DNA of 64,000 nucleotides, taken from positions 188,388-252,387 of the forward strand of contig NZ_LMMZ01000012.1 of NCBI RefSeq assembly GCF_001422885.1, given 5' to 3'. The notes under the pieces are model-generated. The model was not told the origin of the DNA. It ran no database searches and was given only the letters and a program-made list of their open reading frames with translations. Each line of letters starts with the position of its first letter. Position 1 is the stretch's first letter. The position numbers and the translations under genes were made by a program. Origin of the DNA: Methylobacterium sp. Leaf104 (lineage in GTDB: Bacteria > Pseudomonadota > Alphaproteobacteria > Rhizobiales > Beijerinckiaceae). Below are positions 53,856 to 62,825 of this stretch, piece after piece.

Positions 53856-56114
53856 ATGCCTGAGAACGCCTCCGACGGATTCCTACTTTTCCTCGCGGGC
53901 GGCGGTCGGATGGGCGCGCTCATGCGCATTCACGACTGGGCCGGCTCGCCGCTCGGATCCCCCGATACCTGGCCGCCCTGCCTCCGGTCGACCGTGAGCC
54001 TTCTGCTGGGATCCCGATTTCCGATGTTCGTGGCCTTCGGGCCCGAGCTCGGCTTTCTCTACAACGATGCCTACGTGGAGATCCTCGGCGACAAGCATCC
54101 GGCCGCACTCGGAGGGCACTTCCAGGACATCTGGTCGGAGATCTGGCCCGACATCATCCCCCTGGTCGAGCGGGCGATGTCGGGCGAGGCGACGTGGTCC
54201 GAGAACATGCCGCTCACCATGAATCGACACGGCTACGACGAGCCGACCTGGTTCACCTTCTCCTATTCCCCGGTGCGCGACGAGCAGGACAGGGTCGCGG
54301 GCATGTTTTGCGCCTGCACCGAGACGACCGGGCGCGTCCTGGCCGAGGCGGCCCTCCGGGAGAACGAGGCGCGCCTGAGGTTCCTCGACCGTCTCGGACG
54401 AGAAGCGGCCAACAGCACCGATGCCGACGACATTCTCGCGACGACCACCCGCATGGTGGCCGAGCATCTCGGACTGTCCAATTGCGCCTACGCGGACATG
54501 GACCCGGACGAGGACGGCTTCACCATCCGGGGGGATTGGGCGGCCGAAGGATCCCCGAGCATCGTGGGGCATTACAGCCTCGCGGATTTCGGCCGGCGGG
54601 CCGTCGAGGATCTCGGCGCCGGCAGGCCGCTCGTCATCAACGACAACCTGGCGGAGCTGGCGCCCGAGGAGGCAGCCACGTTCCAGGCCATCGGCATCGC
54701 GGCCACGATCTGCATGCCCCTCGTCAAGGACGGCCGGCTGACCGCGCTGATGGCCATCCATGATCGCGTGCCCCGCAGGTGGACGGATCACGAGCTGGCC
54801 CTCATCGGCGAGGTGACCGAGCGCTCCTGGGCGCATATCGAGCGCGTCCGGGCGGTGGCGGCGCTTCGCGAGGCGGTCGGCGACCTCGAAGCCTTGAATG
54901 CGACGCTCGAGCAGCGGGTCGAGGAACGGAGCTCGCGGCTCCTCGAGACGGAGGAGGTGCTGAGGCAGTCGCAGAAGCTCGAAGCCGTCGGACAGCTCAC
55001 CGGAGGCGTGGCGCATGACTTCAACAATCTGCTGACCATCATCCGCTCGTCCGTGGATTTCCTGCTGCGCCCCGACCTGCCCGAGGCGCGTCGAAGCCGC
55101 TACCTGAACGCGGTCTCCGACACCGTCGAGCGCGCCTCCCGGCTGACCGGCCAGCTTCTCGCGTTCGCCCGTCGCCAGACCCTTCAACCCGTGACCATCG
55201 ACGTCGGCGCGCGGCTGCAGGCCCTGGCCGATCTGCTGGATACGATCACGGGCGCCCGCATCAAGGTCGTGACCGAACTGCCGGAGCGGCCCTGCTTCAT
55301 CGAGGTGGATGTCAGCCAGTTCGAGACCGCCCTGGTGAACATGGCCGTGAATGCGCGGGACGCGATGGACGGCGAGGGAACCCTGACGCTGCGGCTCGCG
55401 TGCGGCGCGTCCCTGCCCGCCATACGGGGCCATGCGGGCTCCCCCGGTCCGTTCGCGGCGATCTCGCTGCGGGACACCGGCTGCGGCATTGCTCCGGACG
55501 TGCAGGCGCGGGTGTTCGAGCCGTTCTTCACGACCAAGGACGTCGGCAAGGGGACGGGCCTCGGCCTGTCCCAGGTCTTCGGTTTCGCCAAGCAGTCCGG
55601 CGGGGACGTCACCTTCGAGAGCACATTGTCCCGCGGGACGACCTTCACCCTCTATCTGCCGCAGGTCGCCGAGATGGGATCGTCCGAGGCGCAGGACATC
55701 GAACCCGCCCCCGTCGAGCCGGGCGGCGCCGGCCACCGGGTCCTGGTGGTCGAGGACAACATCGAGGTCGGACGCTTCGCGACGCAGATCCTGCATGACC
55801 TCGGCTACGAGACGACCTGGGCGACCAGTGCCGAGGAGGCCCTGGACAAGCTCGGACCTCACGGCGGCGACTTCGATGTCGTCTTCTCGGACGTCGTGAT
55901 GCCGGGGATGGGCGGCATCAAGCTGGCCACGCTTCTGCGGAGCACCCTGCCCGACCTGCCCGTGGTCCTGGCCTCGGGCTATAGCCACGTCCTGGCCCGC
56001 GATGGGACCCACGGCTTCGAGGTCCTGAGTAAGCCCTACTCCGCGGATCAGGTCTCACGCGTCCTGCGCCGTGCCGTTCACGGCAGGCGGCGGAGTCCGA
56101 CCGAGCGAACCTGA
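53856..56114 (+). CDS. Hybrid sensor histidine kinase/response regulator
   Basis: The 752-residue protein combines a PAS-like sensor domain (about 20-155), a GAF domain (about 165-320), a coiled-coil linker, a HisKA domain with its phosphate-accepting histidine in GGVAHDFNNLL near residue 386, an ATP-binding domain (NxxDAMDG, DTGCGIAPDV, GTGLGLSQVFG) and a C-terminal receiver (acidic pocket VEDN, phosphoacceptor aspartate in VFSDVVMPG, lysine in LSKPYS). Such hybrid kinases are common in alphaproteobacteria. No membrane span, so cytoplasmic sensing. The ATG at 53856 is preferred to a TTG 36 bases earlier. No response-regulator gene or partner lies next to it. Confidence 0.9.
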   Translation: MPENASDGFLLFLAGGGRMGALMRIHDWAGSPLGSPDTWPPCLRSTVSLLLGSRFPMFVAFGPELGFLYNDAYVEILGDKHPAALGGHFQDIWSEIWPDIIPLVERAMSGEATWSENMPLTMNRHGYDEPTWFTFSYSPVRDEQDRVAGMFCACTETTGRVLAEAALRENEARLRFLDRLGREAANSTDADDILATTTRMVAEHLGLSNCAYADMDPDEDGFTIRGDWAAEGSPSIVGHYSLADFGRRAVEDLGAGRPLVINDNLAELAPEEAATFQAIGIAATICMPLVKDGRLTALMAIHDRVPRRWTDHELALIGEVTERSWAHIERVRAVAALREAVGDLEALNATLEQRVEERSSRLLETEEVLRQSQKLEAVGQLTGGVAHDFNNLLTIIRSSVDFLLRPDLPEARRSRYLNAVSDTVERASRLTGQLLAFARRQTLQPVTIDVGARLQALADLLDTITGARIKVVTELPERPCFIEVDVSQFETALVNMAVNARDAMDGEGTLTLRLACGASLPAIRGHAGSPGPFAAISLRDTGCGIAPDVQARVFEPFFTTKDVGKGTGLGLSQVFGFAKQSGGDVTFESTLSRGTTFTLYLPQVAEMGSSEAQDIEPAPVEPGGAGHRVLVVEDNIEVGRFATQILHDLGYETTWATSAEEALDKLGPHGGDFDVVFSDVVMPGMGGIKLATLLRSTLPDLPVVLASGYSHVLARDGTHGFEVLSKPYSADQVSRVLRRAVHGRRRSPTERT

Positions 56115-56487
56115 GCGGCGGCGACGTCCCGGGATCGGGGCATGGCGGCGTCACCGTCCGTGGTGGCTGCCGCACCGGCCTCGCCGGACGATCGTGCGGC
56201 CGGACCGGTGAGCCACGGCGTTCCAGGTCGGCCCGAACACCGGCGGGCAGGTCGTGCTCCGCATCGCCGCTCGGCGCCGCGCCGGATTGCACCGACGTAT
56301 CCACACGCGATCGACCGGTCCCCTCGCGCGGCGGCGTCTACGGATCCCGGCCCGTTTGCCCCAGGCCCGGGACGTTTCGCGGCCGTCTCCGGGAGCCAGA
56401 TCCCCAGTGAAGTGTCACGCCAAGATCTGATCGGGCGAAGCAGAAAGCGGATGAGCGACAGTTGATCTGCTTCGAAACGACATTACC
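56115..56487. other. Gene-free stretch
   Basis: About 370 bases between the hybrid kinase and the low-G+C methyltransferase gene. Base composition falls towards its right end. Nothing coding is convincing; weak open frames are arginine-rich. Confidence 0.45.
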
Positions 56488-57282
56488 ATGCGGTCTCGCG
56501 CGCTGGGCAGCCTCCGCAGGAGCATGCAATCAATGTACGATTTTGATTGGCATCGAATGCACCGTGAGAAGACAGAACGATCCGCGAAACTCACGCTATC
56601 GATCATTCGAGACATCTTCGACGTCGACAGCATTCTGGACATCGGGTGTGGGGACGGCATTTGGCTGAAGACGAGCAGAACCCTGGGCTTCAGTGTCTGC
56701 AAGGGCATCGACGGCCCTTGGACGAAAATGGAAGATCTACAGATTCCGAAAGAGGACATAAAGATCGGCAACCTGGAAAACAGGTTTGAAATGGGCCGGC
56801 GGTTCGATCTCGCGATCAGCCTCGAAGTTGCGGAGCATATCAAGAACGAATCGTCGGACATCATGGTCGACAATCTTACGCAACACAGCGATTTATTGCT
56901 GTTTGGCGCGGCCATCCCCTATCAAGGCGGCTTCCGTCATATCAACGAGATGTGGCAATCCTGGTGGGCCGACAAATTCGCGGAGCGCGGGTATCGGTAT
57001 TTCGACGTCGTCAGACCTCAGATCTGGCACAGGAACGACGTCCATTACTGGTACAAGCAAAATGCATTGCTCTACGTCAACACAAAAAGATCGGACCACA
57101 TAGAAACGGTCGAGAACTATATCAGGGAAAATTCCTTGAACACCTACCCCCTGAACCTGGTGCATCCCGAAAAATACGAAGACATCGCGTCCTACAGCCA
57201 GATCGCTTTCAAGCCTCTCCTGCGCAAGCTGCCCTCCCGTCTCACGACGAAGATGAAGGACGTTCTCCTGAGACGAATATAG
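56488..57282 (+). CDS. Class I SAM-dependent methyltransferase, probably acquired
   Basis: The 264-residue protein has SAM motif I as ILDIGCGDGIW (about residues 49-59), an acidic residue in KGIDGPW, and the ISLEVAEHI post-motif segment found in FkbM/UbiE-like methyltransferases that act on sugars or small molecules. Its base composition differs strikingly from neighbours: two 60-base lines counted (56701 and 57061) have 48% and 42% G+C against roughly 70% around it. This implies recent transfer. Three in-frame ATGs (56488, 56524, 56533) are possible starts; the first is listed, though the first 15 residues are basic. No glycosyltransferase or polysaccharide gene is nearby, so the substrate remains open. 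Confidence 0.82.
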   Translation: MRSRALGSLRRSMQSMYDFDWHRMHREKTERSAKLTLSIIRDIFDVDSILDIGCGDGIWLKTSRTLGFSVCKGIDGPWTKMEDLQIPKEDIKIGNLENRFEMGRRFDLAISLEVAEHIKNESSDIMVDNLTQHSDLLLFGAAIPYQGGFRHINEMWQSWWADKFAERGYRYFDVVRPQIWHRNDVHYWYKQNALLYVNTKRSDHIETVENYIRENSLNTYPLNLVHPEKYEDIASYSQIAFKPLLRKLPSRLTTKMKDVLLRRI

Positions 57283-57505
57283 GTCCTGTCCCCGAGGACG
57301 GAGGCCGGAAGGCCCGGTCCGAGCGCGGCTCCGACCCGTCACCGGTCGGGCAGGTCGAAGGCCGCGGCAGGGTCGGACGGGGCATCGAACGGAGGCCTGT
57401 CGCGGATCGCAGGGGGCGGACGACCTGCGATGCCGCCCCACAGGCCCGCCTCACATGGCCGTCCCCCTTGGCCGTCCCCCTTGGCCATTCCACCGGGCCG
57501 GAGCG

Positions 57506-57982
57506 TCACCGACCCGGCATGCGCCGGATCTGGCTGATGTTTTCCGTCGAGAGATCGGCGTAGAGGCTGCGTCCCGGCGCCTGAGCGGTTGGCGGCTCGG
57601 GCGCCTGCCGCGCGCTCTTCGCCGGCGCAGTCTTGGACGGCGCAGTCTTGGACTTGAGATCCGCGAGCCTCTTCCGATTGGCGAAGTCGTCGTCGATCGT
57701 CTTCCTGTAGGATGGCGTGGCTCCGCATCCCTCGCAGATCGACACGGTCCAGGACTGCCACAGGCCGTTCGTCTTCTCCTCGATCGAGGCGGCCCGTTCG
57801 CGCTGGGCCGATGCCAGTTGCAAGGTGTCCAGGTCTTTCGCCTGGCTCGGCACGGGCGCAGCGCGAAGTTCGCCCAGTTCGGCGTCGATCTTGCCCCCGC
57901 CGCCCGGCGCGGGCGCTGAGGATTGCGCAAATGCAGGTGCACCAAAACCGATGACGGCCAGAAGAGCGATCCGGAAGCGCAT
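57506..57982 (-). CDS. Exported protein with ICxGC motif
   Basis: The 158-residue protein has a signal peptide (MRFRIALLAVIGFGAPAFAQ) at an ATG preceded by AAAGGAG. The mature part starts Gly/Pro-rich, contains a predicted helix (QLASAQRERAASIEEKTNG), then SICEGCGATPSYRKTIDD and a lysine/proline-rich tail. The cysteine pair resembles that of the small exported protein at 29225-29494. A longer frame begins 13 codons upstream but buries the signal. Function unknown. Confidence 0.68.
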   Translation of the reverse strand: MRFRIALLAVIGFGAPAFAQSSAPAPGGGGKIDAELGELRAAPVPSQAKDLDTLQLASAQRERAASIEEKTNGLWQSWTVSICEGCGATPSYRKTIDDDFANRKRLADLKSKTAPSKTAPAKSARQAPEPPTAQAPGRSLYADLSTENISQIRRMPGR

Positions 57983-58277
57983 GAGCAACTCCTTTTCGCG
58001 ATCAACTCGGCAGGAAGACATCGGTTCGAGCCGATTGGCGGAAAAGCCGATGAATATTGGTTCGGATTTCCGAAGACGGACGATCTCTTGAGGAGAGAAA
58101 GACTCGGCGAACGACTCGCCCGTTCACGATCGCCCGCTGCACTTGAGCGAACGGAACGGCGTCTTCTTCGCCGCGGATCGGATGGCTTCCTCGTCCTGCG
58201 AGATCCGCGATGCATGAACCGAACGACAGCCCCACGGTCCCGATAGGCTGAGCTTCCGTCAGCCCGCGACCCCGAGG

Positions 58278-59180
58278 CTAGGTCGAGCGGCCCTCCGTCC
58301 AACGAAGGGCGTCGATCAGCGCGCGCAGCGCCGGCGTCACCTGTCGACCGGGGTAGTAGAGGTGGCAACCCGGGAAGGGCGGGCACCAATCCTCCAGCAC
58401 CTGCACCAGCCGACCGGCGGCGAGGTCGGCCGCGACCTCGCTCTCCAGCATGTAGCCGAGCCCCGCCCCAGCCCTCACCGCGGCGGCGATGAGGCCGCCA
58501 TCGGTCACCACCAGTTGCCCGGCGGCACGCAGCCGAACCTCGCGCCCCTCGCGGGCGAACTCCCAGGGGAGGAGGCCGCCCCCGCCGACCAGGCGGTAGT
58601 TGACGCAATTGTGGCTCTCCAGGTCGCCCGGCGCCTTCGGCTCGGGATGTCGCGCGAAGTAGGCCGGCGTTCCCACCACGACGGTGCGCAGGTCGGGGCC
58701 GACGCGCACCGCCACCATGTCGCGCTCCACCGTCTCGCCGAAGCGGATCCCGGCGTCGAAGCCCGCCGTGACGATGTCGGTCAGGCGGTCGTCGACGACG
58801 ACCTCGACCGAGACCGCAGGATGGTCGAGGAGAAACCGGGGTAGGGACGGCTCGAGGATGGCGCGGGCCGCGTAGGAGAACGTCGTCAAGCGGAGGGTCC
58901 CCGAGGGGGCGCCCCGCCACTCCGCGAGGGAGGCGAGCCCGCGCGCGACCTCCGCGAGCGCGGGATCGAGGGAGCGCAGCAGGCGCTCGCCGGCCGGCGT
59001 CGGGGCGACGCTGCGCGTCGTGCGTGCGAGGAGGCGCACGCCGAGGCGCGTCTCCAGCCCGCGCATCGCGTGGCTGAGGGCGGAGGGCGACAGGCCGAGA
59101 TCGGCCGCCGCCCGCGTGAAGCTGCGGGTCCGTGCCACCGCCGCGAAGGCGGAGAGATCGTCGAGGTCGCCGCGCCGCAT
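58278..59180 (-). CDS. LysR-family transcriptional regulator
   Basis: The 300-residue regulator has an N-terminal winged HTH (about residues 3-62: FAAVARTRSFTRAAADLGLS PSALSHAMRGLE) and a periplasmic-binding-like effector domain. It resembles CrgA-type LysR proteins. It is divergent from the aldo/keto reductase gene with 96 bases between the start codons, a layout typical of a LysR protein controlling its neighbour and itself. No ATC-N9-GAT box is evident in the gap. The start ATG ends at 59180. Confidence 0.92.
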   Translation of the reverse strand: MRRGDLDDLSAFAAVARTRSFTRAAADLGLSPSALSHAMRGLETRLGVRLLARTTRSVAPTPAGERLLRSLDPALAEVARGLASLAEWRGAPSGTLRLTTFSYAARAILEPSLPRFLLDHPAVSVEVVVDDRLTDIVTAGFDAGIRFGETVERDMVAVRVGPDLRTVVVGTPAYFARHPEPKAPGDLESHNCVNYRLVGGGGLLPWEFAREGREVRLRAAGQLVVTDGGLIAAAVRAGAGLGYMLESEVAADLAAGRLVQVLEDWCPPFPGCHLYYPGRQVTPALRALIDALRWTEGRST

Positions 59181-59276
59181 TGCTGCATTCCGCTCACAGG
59201 CCCTTGCGGTTCGGCCCGGCTATTCGTTCCGGCGACAGCGCCCCATCCTTGGTCCAGTCATCGACGGGGCGCAACA

Positions 59277-60425
59277 ATGGATCTGACGCAGTACCGCACG
59301 CTGGGCCGCTCGGGGCTCGCGGTGAGCCCGCTCGCACTGGGCACCATGACCTTCGGCACGGCGCGCTGGGGGCTCGACGAGGCCGGCAGCCGCGCCGTGT
59401 TCGATGCCTATGTCGAGCGCGGCGGCAACTTCGTCGACACGGCCGACGTCTATGCCAACGGAGCCAGCGAGACCATGGTTGGCCGCTTCGTCGCCGAGCG
59501 CGGCCTGCGCGACCGGATCGTGCTCGCCACCAAGGCGGGCTTCGCCACGGGCAACGGTCCGCATGCGGGCGGGTGCGGGGCCAAGCACGTCCACGCGGCG
59601 ATCGCGGGCTCGCTGCGCCGCCTCGGGACGGATTGCATCGACCTGTACTGGCTGCACGTCTGGGACGGGGTGACGCCGGCGGAGGAACTGCTCGACACGA
59701 TGGCGGCCCTCGTCCGGGCCGGGAAGACCCGCTACTGGGGCCTGTCGAACATGCCGGCCTGGTACGCGGCCCAGCTCGCGACGCTGGCTTGCGTGCGCGG
59801 GCTGCCCGGCCCGATCGGGCTGCAGTACTTCTACTCCCTCGTGAACCGGGAGGTGGAGGACGAGCACGTCCCGCTCGCGGCCGAGTTCGGCCTGGGCCTG
59901 GTGCCCTGGTCGCCGCTCGCCTCCGGGCTGCTCACCGGGAAGTACGCGCGCGCGGCCGTGGAGGCGTCGCCTGCGCGCGGGGCCGGTCTGCCGCGGGAGG
60001 CCGCGGAGGCGGGCGCCGAGCGGCCGGCCGCGGACCGACGCCTCGACGGCGCCAATCCGTTCGGTGACAGCCTGTTCACGCCGCGCAACTGGGACATCGT
60101 GGAGGCGGTGCGGCGGGTGGCGGATGCGGTCGGGCAACCGGTGGCGCGCGTCGCCCTGGCATGGGTCGTGGGCCGTCCCGGTGTGGCCTCGACCCTGATG
60201 GGCGTCAGCCGGCCCGCACAGGTGGACGACAACCTGGCCGCCCTCGGTCTCGCGCTGTCGCCCGAGCACCGCGCGGCCCTGGACGCGGCGAGTGCGCCTG
60301 CCGAACCGCGCCTGATCTACGGCCTCTCGCGACCGCCGCTACGCCGGCAGGTGGTCTTCGGCGGCAGCGAGGTGCGGGGTTCGATGGACGCCTCGCCTCA
60401 CGACGGCCCTCGCGAGGATCGCTAG
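59277..60425 (+). CDS. Aldo/keto reductase
   Basis: The 382-residue NADPH-dependent reductase has the AKR tetrad: Asp in DTADVY with the Tyr close by, Lys in LATKAG and His in LYWLHVWDG. The Gly-rich start LGRSGLAVSPLALGTMTFG and the GLSNMPAW segment are family marks; it is of the AKR11/14-like group that reduces small carbonyls. The last 35 residues are an extra tail after the barrel. It is divergent from a LysR regulator that probably controls it. The start ATG is at 59277, 96 bases from the LysR start. Confidence 0.92.
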   Translation: MDLTQYRTLGRSGLAVSPLALGTMTFGTARWGLDEAGSRAVFDAYVERGGNFVDTADVYANGASETMVGRFVAERGLRDRIVLATKAGFATGNGPHAGGCGAKHVHAAIAGSLRRLGTDCIDLYWLHVWDGVTPAEELLDTMAALVRAGKTRYWGLSNMPAWYAAQLATLACVRGLPGPIGLQYFYSLVNREVEDEHVPLAAEFGLGLVPWSPLASGLLTGKYARAAVEASPARGAGLPREAAEAGAERPAADRRLDGANPFGDSLFTPRNWDIVEAVRRVADAVGQPVARVALAWVVGRPGVASTLMGVSRPAQVDDNLAALGLALSPEHRAALDAASAPAEPRLIYGLSRPPLRRQVVFGGSEVRGSMDASPHDGPREDR

Positions 60426-60492
60426 CCCGCCGCACCGTCGAGAGCACGGTCCGTAGGGGGGCCGGCGAGTCCCGGCGGATCCCCGTGCGGCC

Positions 60493-60708
60493 TCAGCCCA
60501 CCAGCCAATGGGTCGCGAGCATCACCATCGAGCCGGCAACCGCCATGCCGAGCAGGGTCACGCTGCTGACCTGGTCCACCTGGTCCACCGTCAGCCCGAG
60601 GCGGTGCTCGCGGTTCATGGAGGGGCTCGCCGCGCCCGCCCGGTCGGCAGCGGGAATGTCGGCCGCATTCTGGCGCGGATTGGCGTCGAGGTGGGTCAGC
60701 GTGGTCAT
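60493..60708 (-). CDS. Small membrane protein
   Basis: A 71-residue protein with one hydrophobic segment near the C-terminus (about residues 50-68, SVTLLGMAVAGSMVMLATH) preceded by a polar segment. The start ATG ends at 60708. Nothing known is recognised. It is one of four tiny genes clustered at 60.5-61.6 kb. Confidence 0.52.
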   Translation of the reverse strand: MTTLTHLDANPRQNAADIPAADRAGAASPSMNREHRLGLTVDQVDQVSSVTLLGMAVAGSMVMLATHWLVG

Positions 60709-60772
60709 CGGCAGGTCCTGGTGAGCGGGAAAGGCAGGGTCGCGGAGGCGGTCGGGTCACCGCCGGCCGCGA

Positions 60773-60979
60773 TCAGGCGAACGAGCCGAAGCCTTCGAAG
60801 TCGGATACCGGGGAAACGCCCCGGATCGGCCGTCCGGACCGATCTTCGGCGACCGCGAAGCGGCGCTCGTCCCGGCCCCGGTCCGGGCATCCGTCGCGGT
60901 CGGCGGCGCCGGATACGTGGCGCGCCGCCGCGGATGCGGTCACCGGGGGACGCGGGGCGGGCGTGATGGCGTTGCGCAT
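60773..60979 (-). CDS. Small hypothetical protein
   Basis: A 68-residue frame from the ATG ending at 60979 (MRNAITPAPRPP...). It is rich in Arg, Asp and Pro and ends GVSPVSDFEGFGSFA. No domain is seen. The earlier start at 61036 adds 19 residues. Coding status is uncertain. Confidence 0.35.
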   Translation of the reverse strand: MRNAITPAPRPPVTASAAARHVSGAADRDGCPDRGRDERRFAVAEDRSGRPIRGVSPVSDFEGFGSFA

Positions 60980-61170
60980 GCGGGAGACCCTACTGGTATG
61001 CCACGGCTGTCGGGATGCGAGCAGGCAATGCCCCACGGCGATCGACGTTCCTCCCGGGTGCGAAGCAAGGAGTCGCAGGGCGATCCCGCGGCGCGGTCCA
61101 TCCCGTCATCGGCCATCAAGGCGCCACGAACTTGGCCGATGAACCCGGACCGCCGTCTCAAGGATGAACC

Positions 61171-61350
61171 ATGCAATCCGCCCTCGGCCGACTCGCGACG
61201 GTTCTGAAAGCCACGCTGGCGATCGGTCTTCTGGCTGCGCTGTCCCTGTACTCGGCCGATATCGCCGACCGGAAGGGCCTGAACCCCTTCGCCGCGGCCC
61301 TGGCGGAACCGGTCTCGACCGGATCGGTGCGGGCGATCCCGAACCGGTGA
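61171..61350 (+). CDS. Tiny membrane protein
   Basis: A 59-residue frame starts at the ATG at 61171, seven bases after AAGGA. A hydrophobic segment spans residues 7-29 (RLATVLKATLAIGLLAALSLY), then a polar tail ending GSVRAIPNR. It looks like a small inner-membrane or exported protein. Similar tiny membrane proteins are common in Methylobacterium. Function unknown. Confidence 0.55.
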   Translation: MQSALGRLATVLKATLAIGLLAALSLYSADIADRKGLNPFAAALAEPVSTGSVRAIPNR

Positions 61351-61374
61351 GGCGCCGGCTCTCCGGCCGCTGAT

Positions 61375-61557
61375 CTACAGGGTCTCGCCGGCATCCGGAC
61401 TGGCGACGAGCTGCTCGGCCTCGAGGGTCGTGTAACCCGCCAGCCAATCCGCGCTTTCCTGCGATCCTGCCGGGTAGGGGTTGGCGGAGACGGGCTGCCC
61501 CTCCGTCCGCGCGGTACTGCCCTCGAGCCAGATCTCGTTCGAAGCGACGACGGTCAT
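61375..61557 (-). CDS. Small hypothetical protein
   Basis: A 60-residue protein starting MTVVASNEIWLEGS. The ATG ending at 61557 lies seven bases from AGGAGGT, a near-perfect ribosome site, while an in-frame ATG two codons upstream is too close to it; the first mentioned is therefore the start. The protein has an acidic C-terminus (LEAEQLVASPDAGETL) and no recognised domain. Confidence 0.6.
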   Translation of the reverse strand: MTVVASNEIWLEGSTARTEGQPVSANPYPAGSQESADWLAGYTTLEAEQLVASPDAGETL

Positions 61558-61563
61558 GGACAT

Positions 61564-61570
61564 ACCTCCT
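61564..61570 (-). promoter_or_regulatory. Strong ribosome binding site
   Basis: AGGAGGT on the minus strand, seven bases ahead of the ATG at 61557, decides the start of the small gene at 61375-61557. Confidence 0.75.
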
Positions 61571-61812
61571 GTCCTTGGAAAATGGCCCATGGGGCGGATG
61601 GTTCGCCGGCCCCGCTCGGTCGTCGCAGGCCGCCCGTGACGCGCAGTTCGGGGCCGCATCGACGACTCGGACCGGACCGCTGCCCCCGACCACGCCCGTC
61701 CCGGACCGTGGAGCCGGTGGTTTGCCCGGGGGCCGGGAGGGTCAGGTCGGACCCGTCCGCTTCGGGACGGACGATCGCGGGAGGCGCGCCGCCGGCTCGC
61801 GGCGCCGGCCTC

Positions 61813-62721
61813 TCAGCCCGCCGGACCACTCCCCGCCAGGGTCCCGATCCGCTCGGCCGCGAAGCGCTCGCGCAGCCAGGCCGAGGCGGGGCCGCAGGGC
61901 CGCTGCTTGTGCCAGACCAGCTCCAGGGCGATGGGCCAGTCGCCCTGGTCAAACTGGAGGTCCGGCGTCACGAGGTGCGGCGCGGTCTGGGACGCGGCGA
62001 TGACGTGGTCGGTGACGAAGGCCCAGCCGATCCCATGCTTCACCATCTCGAGGATCACCCAGTGGCTCTCCACCCACCACACCTCGGCGGCCACCCGCAG
62101 GCGGCTCTTCTCCGGCCCGTCGCTGCGCGCGGCGACCAGGATCTGGCGGTGGCGCTTCAGCTCCTCCCATTCCACCCGCGCCTTGGCCAGCGGATGGTCG
62201 CGCCCGCACACGAGCTTGAGGGGCACCCAGCCGATGGTCTGGAAGCCGAGTTCCGTGGGCAGCACCTCCTGCCGCCACATCACCCCGAGGTCGGCCGCTC
62301 CGGACTGCACCATGCGGCTCACATCCTCCATCAGCGGGAACAGCAGTTCCAGCTCGACGAAGGGGAAGCGCCGGGCGAAGTCGGCGAACAGGGCGCCGAG
62401 GGCGTGCTCGGGATAGAGTTCGTCGATGGCGACCACCAGCCGGTTCTCCACCCGCTGCTCCAGGCTGCGCGCCACGCCGACGAGGTGCTCCCGCCGATCG
62501 AGCACCACCCGCGCCTCCGGCAGCAGCCGGGCCCCCGCCGGGGTGAGCACGGGATTCCGGCCCGCCCGGCTGAACAGGGCCACCCCGAGATCCGCCTCGA
62601 GGTTCGACACCTGCGTGCTGACCGCCGACTGCGCCTTGCGCAGCAGGCGGGCGGCGCCGGAGAAGGACCCGGCCTCGGCGGCTGCGACGAAGGCCTCGAG
62701 TTGATCGAGCGAGACGGGCAT
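61813..62721 (-). CDS. LysR-family transcriptional regulator, PACE-linked
   Basis: The 302-residue LysR regulator has its HTH at about residues 5-64 (FVAAAEAGSFSGAARLLRKAQ SAVSTQVSNLE) and an effector-binding domain from about 90 on. It is divergent from a PACE efflux pump gene with 104 bases between the starts, and the operator-like boxes lie between them, starting right next to its own start codon. The pairing matches AceR-AceI in Acinetobacter, where AceR is a LysR activator induced by chlorhexidine. The inducer here is unknown. Confidence 0.92.
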   Translation of the reverse strand: MPVSLDQLEAFVAAAEAGSFSGAARLLRKAQSAVSTQVSNLEADLGVALFSRAGRNPVLTPAGARLLPEARVVLDRREHLVGVARSLEQRVENRLVVAIDELYPEHALGALFADFARRFPFVELELLFPLMEDVSRMVQSGAADLGVMWRQEVLPTELGFQTIGWVPLKLVCGRDHPLAKARVEWEELKRHRQILVAARSDGPEKSRLRVAAEVWWVESHWVILEMVKHGIGWAFVTDHVIAASQTAPHLVTPDLQFDQGDWPIALELVWHKQRPCGPASAWLRERFAAERIGTLAGSGPAG

Positions 62722-62722
62722 C

Positions 62723-62739
62723 TATCTGTTTTCGAGATA
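62723..62739. promoter_or_regulatory. LysR operator-like box (ATC-N9-GAT)
   Basis: The sequence TATCT-N7-AGATA (62723-62739) is a perfect inverted repeat containing ATC-N9-GAT, the consensus recognised by many LysR regulators. It begins two bases upstream of the lysR start codon. A second related palindrome TATCGCAGATA lies at 62762-62772, about 40 bases away, in the direction of the PACE gene. Such a two-site layout is what LysR recognition and activation sites look like. Confidence 0.65.
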
Positions 62740-62825
62740 CGTTCCAACTTGCTGGTCCTCGTATCGCAGATAGAAGGCGGCGGACCAACGCGATTTTCCG
62801 CGATCCGACCACACCGAGACCGACC

